Shown piece by piece: positions 45,835-58,200 of a stretch of 64,000 nucleotides of DNA (the stretch's first letter is position 1; each line of letters starts with the position of its first letter). The notes under the pieces are model-generated. The model searched no databases. It was not told where the DNA came from and was given only the letters and a program-made list of their open reading frames with translations. Location: assembly GCA_030549495.1 (NCBI GenBank), contig JAUIRK010000046.1, positions 372,001 to 436,000 of the forward strand. Reading direction: 5' to 3'. This DNA comes from Nectonema munidae. Its lineage: Eukaryota; Nematomorpha; Nectonematoida; Nectonematidae. The position numbers and the translations under genes are program-made.

Positions 45835-47854
45835 ATGTCGAGCTTTATCTGGAGTCTTTTTAAGATTAATGATTCTTGCGCTCCATCTGCGCGGTGTATG
45901 GCTTGTAATAAATTGATAAAAAGAGGCAAGGGAAAGCCCAAGTCATTCAGCACGACACCTTTGCACAACCACGCGAAAGTTTTGCATCACAAAGAATACC
46001 AGGAAGCAAAACAAGGAATGCTTCAGAACAAAACCACACGAGAGTCCTCTGAAGAATATGATGAATCCAAGAATATCCCGCCTAGGGAAAGAAAAATGGT
46101 ACAATTGTCTTTACAGAAAACGTTCGATAAAAAAAAGTTGTGGGACAGATATAGAGCTAAAAAATTCATAAAAAGATTCTTCTCATGATCGCATTGGATA
46201 ACCAGCCTTTCAGTATGGCCGAAGATGAAGGTTTCATTGGTCTTATGGCGCATTTACAGCCACAGTATTTCATACCTAGCAGAAGATTTTTCTCTGACAA
46301 TGTTTTACCAGACTTCTATAAAGAAATACGAAATGATGTTGCTGTTGAGGTGTCAAAAGCTGGCCATGTTAGTTTTACATCTGACATTTGTACATGTTCC
46401 TCATCTCATGAAACTTTCTTGTCTCTTTCTGCTCACTGGATCACTGCTGAATATGCACGAAAGAATGCAGTTCTACATGCTTCTCACTTTGCCAACCCGC
46501 ATACAGGTGTTAACATTGCTAACCAACTTAAGAGTATGTGGGAGTGTTGGAATATTGATGCTTCAAGAAGACATGTACTTGTTAGAGATGGTGCAAAAAA
46601 TATGTTGCTTGGAAGCAATCTTTCAGAGATCGAGTCTGTTCAATGTTCAATTCATATCATCCAACTAATCATAAACGATGCCATTCTATCTCAAAAATCT
46701 GTGAAAGATGTATTATTAAAAAGCCGTAGGTTGGCTACACACTTCAACCATTCTGCCAAGGGCTGTAGTGAATTCAAGGCTATCCAATTGCAGAATGCAG
46801 AAACGGGAAAGTTACAACTTTTACTAGTACAGGATGTTTCGACTCGTTGGAACAGTAGTGCATATTTAATGTTAAAGCGGCTACAAAAGCTAAAAAGACC
46901 TGTGAAGCTGTACATCTCTGACCATGATGATCTACCAATTTTTTCTTCTTGTGAGTGGCAAATTATTGATCAAATAGTAACCATACTTCTGCCTTTCTTC
47001 CAGCTCACTCTTGAAATGAGTGCAGAATCATGTCCTCTTTCAACCGTCATTCCAAATGTAAGCACTCTAGAAAGATACCTTGAAAAGGCCACCGATAAAG
47101 AAGGCATAAAAATGACCAAACAGAAACTCCTGTCTGCACTACGTGCTAGGTTTTTCAATGCTTCTGGCTCTGGTCTTGATATCATGAGGAACCCATCATA
47201 TGTGCTGCCGACAGTTCTTGATCCACGCTTTAAAGTGCAGTTTCTCAACGATAAGACATTTGGAAAAACTTTAATCCTTAACACGTTACTTAAGCACCAA
47301 AGTTCTGATATTAACAGTGTGGAGACTGTTGATGAATCTGGTCAACTTACCTGTCAAACTAACAAATTAGTCGAAGATAGAAGCAATGATGATTTCATGG
47401 CTTGCTTCGAAGAAATTGCTAGAACACATAAAGATTCAACAATAAGTATCTCCAAGAAAAATATCGAAGATGAGGCAGCCAGTGAATTAGAACTCTACCT
47501 CCTCATTCCACTTCTTGAAAGAAACAAATGCCCCCTGGAGTATTGGAAAATGGAAGATAAATTTCCACTGCTTAAAAAACTGACGGCTAAATACCTATGT
47601 ACGCCTGCATCTTCAGTATGGCCGAAGATGAAGGTTTGGATATGGAATATTAAATAATCGTCAGTATTCGGCAAAATATCCGACCGGATATACTATCCAG
47701 TGCACCCCTAGTCTCGGGTTAGATTCCTAACGTTTACTCTGAGCGTCTTTTTTCAGAATATGGCAATATTTTTGAAGAAAAACGCACAAAACTTTTGCTT
47801 GAAAAGGAAGAGATGCTTCTGTTCATTCACCACAACGGTAGAAAATTTTTATAA
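45835..47854 (+). pseudogene. hAT transposase with BED zinc finger, broken
   Basis: Start ATG 45835 (MSSFIWSLFK). A BED finger is visible at C21/C24 with histidines at about 46-52. A frame change around 46150-46185 leads to the main 46185-47618 segment: VRDGAKNM, SVQCSIHIIQLI, DVSTRWNSSAYLMLKRL and YVLPTVLDPRFK, then LEYWK and KYLCTPASSV. The C-terminal dimerisation motif YSERLFSEYGNIFEEKR resumes at 47735-47852. An insertion of about 116 bp separates CTPASSV from YSERLFS. One shift plus this insertion would prevent a full-length product, although the conserved core is otherwise well preserved. The cut-and-paste enzyme recognises the element's own ends. Confidence 0.88.
47619..47734 (+). other. 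Patchwork (filler) insertion in the hAT transposase
   Basis: First 19 bases repeat 46216-46234 of the same element. Next comes a copy of the element's own right end (AATATTAAATAATCGTCAGT ... GCACCCCTA), then 21 bp of SINE flank (GTCTCGGG and onward). Coding sequence then resumes. Coordinates are good to a few bases because of shared bases at the joints. Confidence 0.75.
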
Positions 47855-48215
47855 TAAATGTCATATGATACTTGATTTTGTAAAATTTTCATTAGCCATT
47901 GAATAAAGAAATGTTTTTTCACAAATTTATGCAGTTTATATTTTTTAAGATAATTATTAATTGATAATATCGGTTTGCAACTATCCAGTATATCCTGCAT
48001 CATATACTGAGTATACTGAGAAGTATCCTGCATTAATGCCGAATATTAAATAATCGTCAGTATCCGGCCGGATATACTATCCGGTGCACCCCTAGTTTCG
48101 GGTTCGATTCCTAACATACCTGAAATAGAATTTCTTGTTTAATCTGAAGTCATCCGGTTGACGACAGAAAGGGCACCCAGTCAAGAAATGCACTTCGCTC
48201 CAAAAAAAAAGTCCC

Positions 48216-49799
48216 ATAAATTTGTGTGCATGAGACACGTCTTATCCTGCAGATTCGGTAACAAAGGACGTTAAATGAATCTAGAAAATATGTTTAAAAT
48301 GAAATATACTGTAATAATTTTTATCAGCAAAAATCCGTGTAAATTTGAACTCAATTTTATCTCAAGTCAGCTTTTTAAAGGTATTAGCGCATATGTTAAT
48401 CCGTCCTAGGAGAACTCGTAAGATAATTCGTACTTGGACAACTTATCGAGGAAAACTCATATCACTTTTGATTTTTTTCTTAAAAGCCTTTAAATTTGAA
48501 GAACAGAATAATAAAATATAAAAAAAAGGAATAAAAATTCTTTTAAATCTATGAAAAAAAATATTAGTAAAATTTGTTTAACTAAAGAATATTTAAATAC
48601 AGCTTTTAAGAAAGAATTTTCGTGGCAAGAATCATAGTTAATATATTAATTTTATCATTTTGTATTTCATATGTTCCATTATAATTAAAGCCTTTTAAGA
48701 AAATAGTTAATTCTTGTGTGAGTTGTCCTAATTTCACTTATTCAGGTACGAACTTTCTGATAAGAGTTGTCTTGGAATCATGTGAATCAAAATGTTAATA
48801 TTCCTTTTATTCTAAAATTAGTTTTACTTTACAAAAATGATTTTAAGCGCTTGGCATGGCATGACATTTAGAAGATAATCCAAATGAAAATAAACATTCA
48901 TTTTCAATGAGAAAAATATAATTAAAAATGGAAACATCTTTTATTGGATTAGCAAAAAATTTCTGGAGGATAATCACAATAGGAAAAAATATTCTTTTCA
49001 ATGAAAATAATATATTTTGAAAACGCGCGAGAATTTTTTAAAATTTTGATGTGTTTCCAAGAATTTGGAGAAGAAGCTGTACCAGCCATGTTTGTAATGA
49101 GAAGAGCTACAGTAAAAAATTCTTTACTTTGTTTTCAACGAACATTGAAAGTACCAGATTGAAGCGCTCTATAAAAGAAACCAGTTTCATCAATATTATT
49201 TAAGTTTTCTTGAAAGTAGCCATCGATATGCACGCTTTGCACTGATAAACATCTTCAAAATTTACCAGGATTTACACTTACTCGTTCATCACTGATAACA
49301 CTAGTATGCAATTTGTTATAGCTAAAGTTAATTAACCATCGATTTGAAGCCTTAAGTTCATTTAAAGTTTTTTTTTTAGCAATTGACAAAATTATTTCCT
49401 GTAACATTAGCCCATTGACAGGAATATTTCGAGCTCTTGTAACTGTGTGCCATGACTCCTAGTCCTTATAATACCAATGATCCAAAAATGGACAGCAGAC
49501 GATGTCCAATTTTTAACTTAAATCCATAGAAATTAAAAAAAAGTTGTTATAAATTAAAAATAATAATAAATCTCCAACTTCAAATTATGTAAGATTGCTT
49601 TGGAAACATCAGTTGAAAATTACTCACTCACTAGTAGTTTTCAATCTAGAATACTAATGTTAAAATTGTGATGACATCTACCATATTTCAAGGTCATTGA
49701 AAGATGTCCTGAATCTTACAGGCTTTTGCTTTATGTTGCTTACCCTAACGAGCCTTCTATTCTTATTAATGCGATTATACTAAATTAAACATAGTCATC
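48216..49799. other. Intergenic DNA
   Basis: AT-rich; no gene, terminal repeat or RNA gene recognised. The right part may belong to the decayed element at 49.8-51.4 kb. Confidence 0.4.
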
Positions 49800-51370
49800 A
49801 GCTTCTACGAAAGCAGAATTCTGCAATATATTAAAGATGTTAAGGATTGGACATTTATCATCTTTGACAACAACCACACCCTCCTGCTTTTCTTCAACAT
49901 CATGCAGGTCATTTTCTTTATTTGACTTATTTTAGCATCCACGTATTCTATGACGTTTAACAGAAGCAGCGGTTGGATAGTATATTCCACTAGTCGTGCT
50001 TACTCTTCCCTTGACTTTTGGTCTAATACTTCGACAATACATAACATACGGAAAAATTTTATATTCTTTTTGCGGAACCAACTGGTTTATAGCAATACGT
50101 TTCCATAAATCAGAAAAACAGTCTGTTTCTTTCTTAGTGAAACAAATGGGCCTTCGAATTCTTGATTAACTTGAACTGGAGCAGGAAGAAATCCACTTGG
50201 AAATATCTTTAACCACATTTAATTATCTGCAGTACATATTGAAATATACGGCAATGTTTGGTAACCCATATCTCACCATAAGATACTAATTCTTTCTTAG
50301 AATTCTCGACCTAATTACAAACCACTGGGTAGTTATATATTAATACACTCCATACTTCTGTTAACACTTCGCCTGCTCTTTTAAAGTTATGTTTCTCAAG
50401 TTCGTCTTTCAGAACCAAATACACTCCATACTTCTGTTAACACTTCGCCTGCTCTTTTAAAGTTATGTTTCTCAAGCTCGTCTTTCAGAACCAATGTGGT
50501 TACCAAACAAATCATAGGAAAGGATTAAAGCAGCCAATGCTTTACTTTAGTCGCATTCGAAGTTGTTGTTGTTAGGCCCTATGTTTCGCTATCTCGTTAT
50601 TAGTGTAACTATCACTTAAAAATTTTTTTATTTGAACTGAGAAAGTATATTCATCGCTGGAAAATACTCACATGGGAAATGCCATTCTAAGTTCTACTTC
50701 ATTAAAGGCTGACATGCCTAGAGCTTGAGTTGTAATAAAAAACGCATCAAAGCTATACTTTTTGAAATGTTGAATTGCTACTCTAAGGGTTTTGGGAAAC
50801 ATAGGAGTCTCGTCAGAAAGATTTAACCATCAGAAAAGATCATTGCAAGAGGCTTAACATTGCAGTCACGTTTAACGATGTCTTGAAAATCATTATGTGC
50901 TCAAAATCCCTTTAATGGAAGTACGCTGTGCTTGATCGTGTTTTCCACTGCTAGTGACGATGTACACTCGACCTGAATAGGCTTTAGACTATGTTGCACG
51001 AATTTCACAAGCGGCATACGCTGATAGTGTTTATTTATGTTGCGTAGCTTTTACGAAATCATGATCAAGTAGACGAATTTCATACTCCACATGCATTACC
51101 AGAGGAGACAGCTTGTAGTCAGGATTATTGCAACTTTTGCTATATCATCAAAAGATAAAACAGACATTTTCTGGACAGAGAAGCCCAGCTATATCTTGCA
51201 TATACTGCTTTGTTGCAAATGTGAAGTTTGCATCCTCGTGCCTATTTTGGAGGTTATTTTCAGCCTTGCCAATTTTGACAGGCACTGTGCGTATATGCCG
51301 TTTTCCTTCAGTTGTGTTTGATCTTCTTGAAATGGGACGGAGATCACGCAAATCAACTATGGTTTAGCAA
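49800..51370 (-). pseudogene. Decayed copy of a dispersed, unnamed invertebrate protein family
   Basis: Minus-strand pieces in order: DLRPISRRSNTTEGKRHIRT, VPVKIGKAENNLQNRHEDAN, FTFATKQYMQDIAGLL, PKTLRVAIQHFKKYSFDAFF, ITTQALGMSAFNEVELRMA, LEKHNFKRAGEVLTEVW and FPSGFLPAPVQV. I recall this order from multicopy uncharacterised proteins in invertebrate genomes, probably transposon-encoded, but cannot name the superfamily. Many stops and shifts interrupt it. No terminal repeats were identified. A 76-bp tandem duplication sits inside. Confidence 0.55.
50342..50494 (+). repeat. Tandem duplication, 76 bp x 2
   Basis: Adjacent copies starting ACACTCCATACTTCTGTTAA, differing at one clear position (AAGTTCG versus AAGCTCG). 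Within the decayed minus-strand element. Confidence 0.85.
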
Positions 51371-52162
51371 GCAAACACCTGTTCTGCGAAAATCAACATA
51401 TTTAAGCAAAAAAAGTGCCGAAAGAAAAAATTTTAATCAAATTTTAATATTGGAATTTTAGCAATATATCATATTTTTATATTTGTAAAACTGACATTTT
51501 TTATAGGCTATTAATTTAATTAAGGTTTCAAATAAAATATTATTAATAAAATTAAAAGCTTTTGAGATTTGTTTTACTCTAAAGTCTAATGAAATAAATA
51601 TTTTCATATATTTGGAATTTAAAATCTTTAAGATTTTACGTTTTTAGCAAAATAAAAAGTCATTTAAGTTGGTTGTTATTCAGGAAATAAGAGAAGGTTA
51701 TCGAGGTTGATGGGACGTCATATTTGGATGGCTCCTTATTATCTAAGCCAAAACAATAGTATTATAAAACTAAATTTACTATAAATTACTTTTTCTAAAA
51801 AAAAATTCCCCCAAAATTTTCTACTCATAAACTGAGAATAAAAACTTTATTTAAGTGGAGGCAAGTTTGACCCGTTCTTGGAACAAGGTGAATATGAAGA
51901 TACTTTAAGTAAGTCTTAGCAAGAAGTGGATGAGCCAAATGTACCATATGATGGCTGCCATGTTTGATTGGCTGGTATTACACTTACTTATCGCTGTTGC
52001 TGCGAAAGCGTAAAGAAGCTTCCACACCTTAGCCCTGACAATTTGGAACTAAAAGTGTTCCCTCAGTTTAACATTTTTTTCATTAACAGATTATGATTTT
52101 AATGAGGTCGCGTAAACTGGGGGCAACAACAACAAATAAAGCAGAAATGAACAAAAATGCAT

Positions 52163-52168
52163 TTTATT
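52163..52168 (-). terminator. CDV3 polyadenylation signal
   Basis: AATAAA on the minus strand about 100 bp downstream of the CDV3 stop codon. Confidence 0.45.
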
Positions 52169-52267
52169 CAAACGTATGGTATGGAGCATTGCGTTTGATA
52201 GTTGCAGCTTCTAAAAAGGTATTTTGAGGGAGCGCCTAGCCTAAAAAGAACTGTTGCACGGCTCCTT

Positions 52268-55200
52268 TTATAACTTCGGAAATTCTCCCGTGTCTTTCAG
52301 TTTTGGAACCGCGGGCTTGTCATCCCTCTTCTTTACACCATGTATGATGGCTTTGTTAGAAGCATACTTGTCGTATTGTCTTGGAAACCCAAACTTACGT
52401 TCACTAAAGTTCGGATTAGCTATAACAGGTTTAAACAAGTTGGTGGAAGAATCAGGATCGTTTTCTTTAGAATCGGATGTTTGACCATTCCCTTCTTGTT
52501 CTTCTGACTTGGCGGGAGCATCAGTTAAATCTTAATTACAAACAATATATTCCATAGACATGTAGTTTTATGGTATCTGTGTATCAGACTACCTAATGCT
52601 AATTTAGCAATTTTTAACGACTAATGATAGATATGGAATCAAATGAAATTTATCCAGGGGCCCACATCCTCAAAATTAAAGGGTAGGGAATGGCAAACTT
52701 ATAAAAGAAACACACCACCAGTATTACCCGAAATTACGCTTGCACTGTCAGCTCGTAACCCCACCATAACTGCGGAAATCTTGTTTGTAATTTTGTTCGC
52801 ACTACTACCTTCTAGCTCAAAGTTTCCCATATGAATTAATATCAGGGGGGAGGGGGAATAAGAAGACCTTCGCTCCACCAATAATTTTGAATTTTTTAAT
52901 TTTATATCTTTTTTATAAGATTAAAAGACTTGTTTGGCTTGTGAGTAGACTTTCCATATTACTTTACTTGTTTTACGGTTGAGTTTTAGATAAGGATATA
53001 TCGATAAGCAAATTAGCCGATTAGAGGCTCCATTTTTGAGCGTGACAGGTCACTGACTTCCAGATGAGTTTGAACAACATAGGGCTGTCCTTAATGTTGT
53101 TCTTTTTCCAGGCTCTCACACGCACGAATCAGTGAAGGGTTAAGTATGTTTTTAAAGAATATGAGCTCACAAAGAATAAAATGTTCCTAGTTTTGCAAAA
53201 TTTCAGATCAAATATGATAGCTGGTATTATAAATTGTGGTTTACAATCACAATCTTATTTTGTACACACATTACAACTTTCATTAAATGGATCAATATTT
53301 ACCCAACAAGGGGAATACAAGACCAGTTAAATTTAAAGATACATAAATTAATTTAAGATGTTGGAATTCAACGTATTACATGTTAGAAAGAAATCTAGAA
53401 CAAAGAAAAGCTCTCGCAACATATGCTGTGGATAATACCATTCCTACAGCACTTATCAATGGGGTCTGTGGAGAAAATTATTCAACTTTTGAGTCCATTT
53501 GAAGAAATATATTAAATATTTTTTATCAAAAGCTGCTCAGGAATTATCACCACAATTGAAGAATTTCAGGCTTCAATAGAGGAAAAATTTTCTACTTACT
53601 TAGAAAACAAATGTTTGTGCCTATCATTTTTCATAGATCCTAGATTTAGGATGAAATTTTCAGAGAAGTGATGAGTTCAAAATAAAGGAATGTGTGTTAG
53701 AAGCTCTACAGCGGGAACAAGATCGAATGGATAGTGGAGAAGAATCCACAGATATTTCATCCAGTCCTGGTGGTGAGGATCAAGATTCTACAAGTTCTCC
53801 TATCACCTTTTAAATTTTTTTTTAATGAGCTAGCTTCTAAGATAATGTATCATCACGAAGGAACAAAGGAAATCATACAAACAGAATAAATCATCAAAGC
53901 AAAAAAACAAGATTTAGTCGTGGCTGCATTAAAGAATTGGATGAATATTTAAGCTTGCCATTACAACACAAGACTCCCGATCCTTTCCTGTGGTGGAAAA
54001 ATGTACAGGAAACATTACCTCTTTTGAGCAAACTAGTTTTGAGATATTTAAGTGCACCAGGTTCTTCTGTCGAGAGTGAAAGACTCTTTAGTACAGGAGG
54101 TAATATATATGAGCTTTACCAGAAATAGGTAATGCCCTAAAAATGGAGAAATTCTAATTTTCATAATGTATCCATTTCAATGTCAAAGCTAACTGATGAT
54201 TCTCTTCACCGAGATGAATGACTTAAATGTAGCATCCTTAGTTTCAGAGACAAATTATATAATAAAAAAAAGCCCCCCCCCCCCCTCCCCTAATGATTTT
54301 AAGGAAGTGCGAACCAAGTTAATATCAACCCCTACGGTTCTATGATACTTTTAATATAGTCGGTACAGGTATTATGATTCAACGAGAGTTGATAATAAAT
54401 ATATAAAAATAAAATATAGATCATCTTTTTATTTAGAAATGGTAGTCCCAATTTCTTTCAGTATAAACTTGACTCGAACTAAAATTCAATGCCAGGTGTC
54501 AGTTTAATACTAAAAGTACAACAAAAAATTATTGCACATTAGAATTTCTAAGTTATTTTCAAATGTACTGATTCTAGTGGGTGTAGATAATTTTTGAACA
54601 TTTCTTTTAAAATTATAGTTTTTCTTGCAAGATATAAAGACTCATTAGTTCTTCATCATTTATGAGACTTTTATTTTACCAAACCTTCAAGAAGCTCAGT
54701 TGTTAATTGAATAAAATCTTTCAATAATTTTACTAAATTAAAGATTTCCGGGATAATCAAAATGCCGGTTCGAATTAATCATTTCCGGTACAACTGTAAT
54801 TGCAATGGTAGAGAGAATACCGAGTAATATTTCCACAAGATTTGGTTTTCAATTGCGCATATTTAATGATAATAATCAATTTTATTGACATCATATTTGG
54901 AGGTGGATATGGATTTAAAATTCACAAAAGAGGTCAGCATTTTGTGTATCCCTGTTCTAGCTCAACAAGAGAAAGAAACGCTCATATATGAAAGATTCGT
55001 TTACACAGCAAAAACAAATCGATAATTCTTCACGTCCACTTTTCTTTTTACACTCACGGAATAGAACTGAGTGTATTCCCGCTTCTAATCACCTAAATAA
55101 CACTTCGAGCTGAGCTAGAACTCCTACAAATTTTTCACATAATCGTGAAGAAAAATAATTTGGATTTTTATAGCTTTTTTATGAGTCTCAGCGGTTTCAT

Positions 55201-58200
55201 TGGACCCGCCACAGGGCATCTCACATTTTTGAAAGAAAATTTTCAAATAATTACGGCTTTTGACCAAAATAGGTTCGCGATGAGGATACAAAAATCAAAC
55301 GAATAGATCAAGTTACGCCTGATTGTTTGAGACTTTCCTATTGGGGCATGGAGAGATAGTCAACAAAGCCTTTATTGCTTTACCCCATTTATTGAAACCG
55401 ATGGTCAGAAATGTCCGTCTTTTCAGATTTAGATGTTCTAGTATTGAAACAGCATTATAAAAAGCCTTATGGCGAGATATGCTATACGCAAACCAAGTTG
55501 AGATTTTATACCATTACTCTAGAATCTATCTCTTGATTGAGGCGGTCCAGTATTTAATGTTACAGGGTCAAAAATGTCTGTCTTCTGAAGAATGTATGGA
55601 AATGCAGGCTTGTATTAGAAGACTCATTGGTATTACAATCAGTCCTCATTTGTCCGATACTCGATAATTCGACAGCAGCGCTATTCTATACGATATTGAC
55701 TCTAACTAATTAATGTTTTTCTCCGTGGTTATTCTGACATCCACACTCTGACACAAACACTGTCTTCAGCAAACGAAATACTCTCACACCTGTATGTATA
55801 ATTTATTAATTCGACAGACCAATCATTTGATTCTATTTTTTTAATGAAACACTCACTTAATTGACAGTGAAAAGTAATTGAAAGAATTGACAGCAAGAGA
55901 TTATGAAAATAGCAACACAGTTATCAAGAGATGAAAGAAGCTGACTGGAAAAAATCCTCTCCCTCAGAGCACCATATACAAGAGAAGAACGTCCACTTAT
56001 TCAGCAACAGTCAGTGTCACGCAATTCATCAAGAGCGATACTCAGTCACATGTTCGTCACTACAGTTCATAAAAATTCTTTAACGCACATTCAGGCTTTA
56101 ATTAGCATCTGCGAAAATGTGTGCAGCGATTGATAAGAGATACTAGGACTTAATATAAAGTTATCAGCACACGTGGTTATAAAAAACGATGGATATTCAC
56201 AATCTCGTTTTAGAAACTAAATGGGTATATAACATACGAGCATTACTCTTTTTATATGAATACTGTATACTAATAATTGCAGATATTCTTTATGGATCAA
56301 ATATTTTTGCGCCCCACTATCTAATACAAATAAATTTAAAAACAGGCATATATGGGAAATCTCAATACACAAAATATATATAACAATGTATTATATATGG
56401 CAAATATTCATCGCGCATAGTTATTGCATTAAATATAGAGATGATCTAGGAATAAACTCTTGCGCACAGAAGGCTAATACCTTTGTTACTGCACAAATCC
56501 GTATTTATGGGGAAAAGATTCCAATATTAGAACATGCCCCTTCTTTTCTTCTAAAATTAAGAAATCAATTTTATATAGTTTGTTTCTAGACTATTCATCA
56601 TTATATCATTTCTAATTTGGAGGTCTCCATATTGACTTTCATGTTTGATGTTGCCAAACTTTCCATCTTACTCTGTCTTTAGATATGCTTATCAAATTTC
56701 TTGCTGAAACAGTGAAGTTCGCTTCTCGAAATAGTTTGAACCGCGTGCTATTTAGTCTTCCTTGAAGACTTAGGAGAGAAAATTACATCAAAAAGAAACA
56801 CAAAATTAGTGGTGAAAGAAAGGATATCAAAAGGCCAAAAGACTTTTGGAAGAGTAAGAAAAATATGAACAGAAATATATCCCTGCAATTGAAAATACGC
56901 TTATTCAAATGAACTGTATATCCACGTTTCTTTATGGAGCGGAAGGTTGAGTAATAAAGAAAGGAAACTGTCAGCATTTGAAATGAAATGTTTGAGAAAT
57001 ATATGTGGAGTGAAGGGATATCTAAAAATTAACGATTAAAAAGTCAAGAATATCACTAGGATAAAAAAACCTGGATCAATAAAAAGCCTTTAAAAAATAA
57101 AAGTCTATATATCACACTGAAAGGAGAAGTTGAAGGCATCATACCAAGAGGAAGATCGAAGAGACTTATTAGATGAGTAATATTTACATTTTAATTTTAT
57201 GAATAACACCGCCTCAATTTTTTAAATACGCCACTGTTCCAAGAGAAAGCGTATAAATTTATATATCTCAAGAGCAAACAAAATCTAAAGGAATTCACAG
57301 CACATGGCTTTATTAACGCACCTGATTGATAGGTACACTTGGGCGTATAAAAAGGGACTGTTTTAATGCCTTGGCTCAGGTGTGCATATCAATCCAAAAA
57401 ATTAGGGATCTCATATTCAGCCTACTCGAAGTCTTGGAAAAATTCTTGTTAAAAGTAAAATCATCTTTTTTTACCTTGTTCTGGTTTTTCTGGCATTTTC
57501 CATGCAAACTCAGTGGACTTGGTTTGAGATGTGGAATTTTCATTATCATTGTTGGGTGTTCTTGTATTGTTTTGCCTAAAATTGAGATTATAGCATATGC
57601 CAAAAAATAGAAATATTTGTTACTTTCAAAACAAGAAGCAGAATTTTAAGTAAATTTTTTAATTTAATTATATTTAAAACATTGTGTAGGAATAAACTTA
57701 CTCTATGGAGGTTTTAGCTTGAACTTTAAGTCTTGCAAAATTGATCTCTTCACTGATTTTTTCATTCTCCCATTCATCATCACTCTCCTTCGCAACAAAA
57801 AGACCGAGATAAAAAAATTCTAGGAAGTGTTTATGAGCTTGAAATATTTTTAAATGCGCTTATGAGGTACTTTTTAAAATACAAAAAGGCATTTTACTAT
57901 TGAGACGCAAAGAATACATGAAAAGCGAGAGTTCTCGCACATCTCCTTAACTATTATCGGGAAAAAAATTTATGGAAAACAACAGTAAGAAAAGTTTGAT
58001 ACATCAAAATATTACTATGAATTAAAATGGTTGAAATAGAAAGTACCAATCTAATTGGTTGAGATCAGGTCAGTAAAGAAGAAAAGCGAATTTAATATTT
58101 TTAGGCGCGTTAAAAGTGCCCACCCAAATGATATATACCCGACTTTTACTAAGAACACGAAAAACAGATTGGCCTTGAGATGGATAGGAAGCTTTTTTAT

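Larger units (their letters stand above)
45442..48094 (+). mobile_element. Near full-length hAT (BED-finger type) transposon
   Basis: Terminal repeats TAGGGGTGCACCG and CGGTGCACCCCTA, with subterminal CCGGCCGGATA motifs in both arms. Target duplication GTCTCGGG (45434-45441) at the left and GTTTCGGG (48095-48102) at the right. Encodes a BED-type transposase in two frames, plus an insertion that splits the C-terminal domain. The long open frames suggest it is young. Confidence 0.9.
45388..48215 (+). mobile_element. tRNA-derived SINE split by a hAT insertion
   Basis: Left part 45388-45441 has the A-box-like TGGCATGTGGGTTAGA. The right part, from 48095, has the B box GGTTCGATTCC, then a tail ending GAAAGGGCACCCAGTCAAGA and an A-rich run at 48201-48210. 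The hAT element 45442-48094 lies between the two boxes. Confidence 0.7.

Noticed and set aside
46225-47284. Other-frame ORFs over the hAT transposase
   Set aside because: Shadows; the frame with DVSTRWN and VLDPRFK is the real one.
48095-48125. tRNA gene suggested by a GGTTCGATTCC B box
   Set aside because: No cloverleaf can be closed; the A and B boxes belong to a SINE interrupted by a hAT element.
52254-52484. Plus-strand 76-codon ORF
   Set aside because: Antisense to CDV3 exon 4, which fits the minus-strand splice phases.
57326-57610. ORFs on both strands of 75-94 codons
   Set aside because: Only the minus-strand frame between 57575 and 57475, bounded by splice sites, fits CDV3; the longer ORFs are frame accidents.
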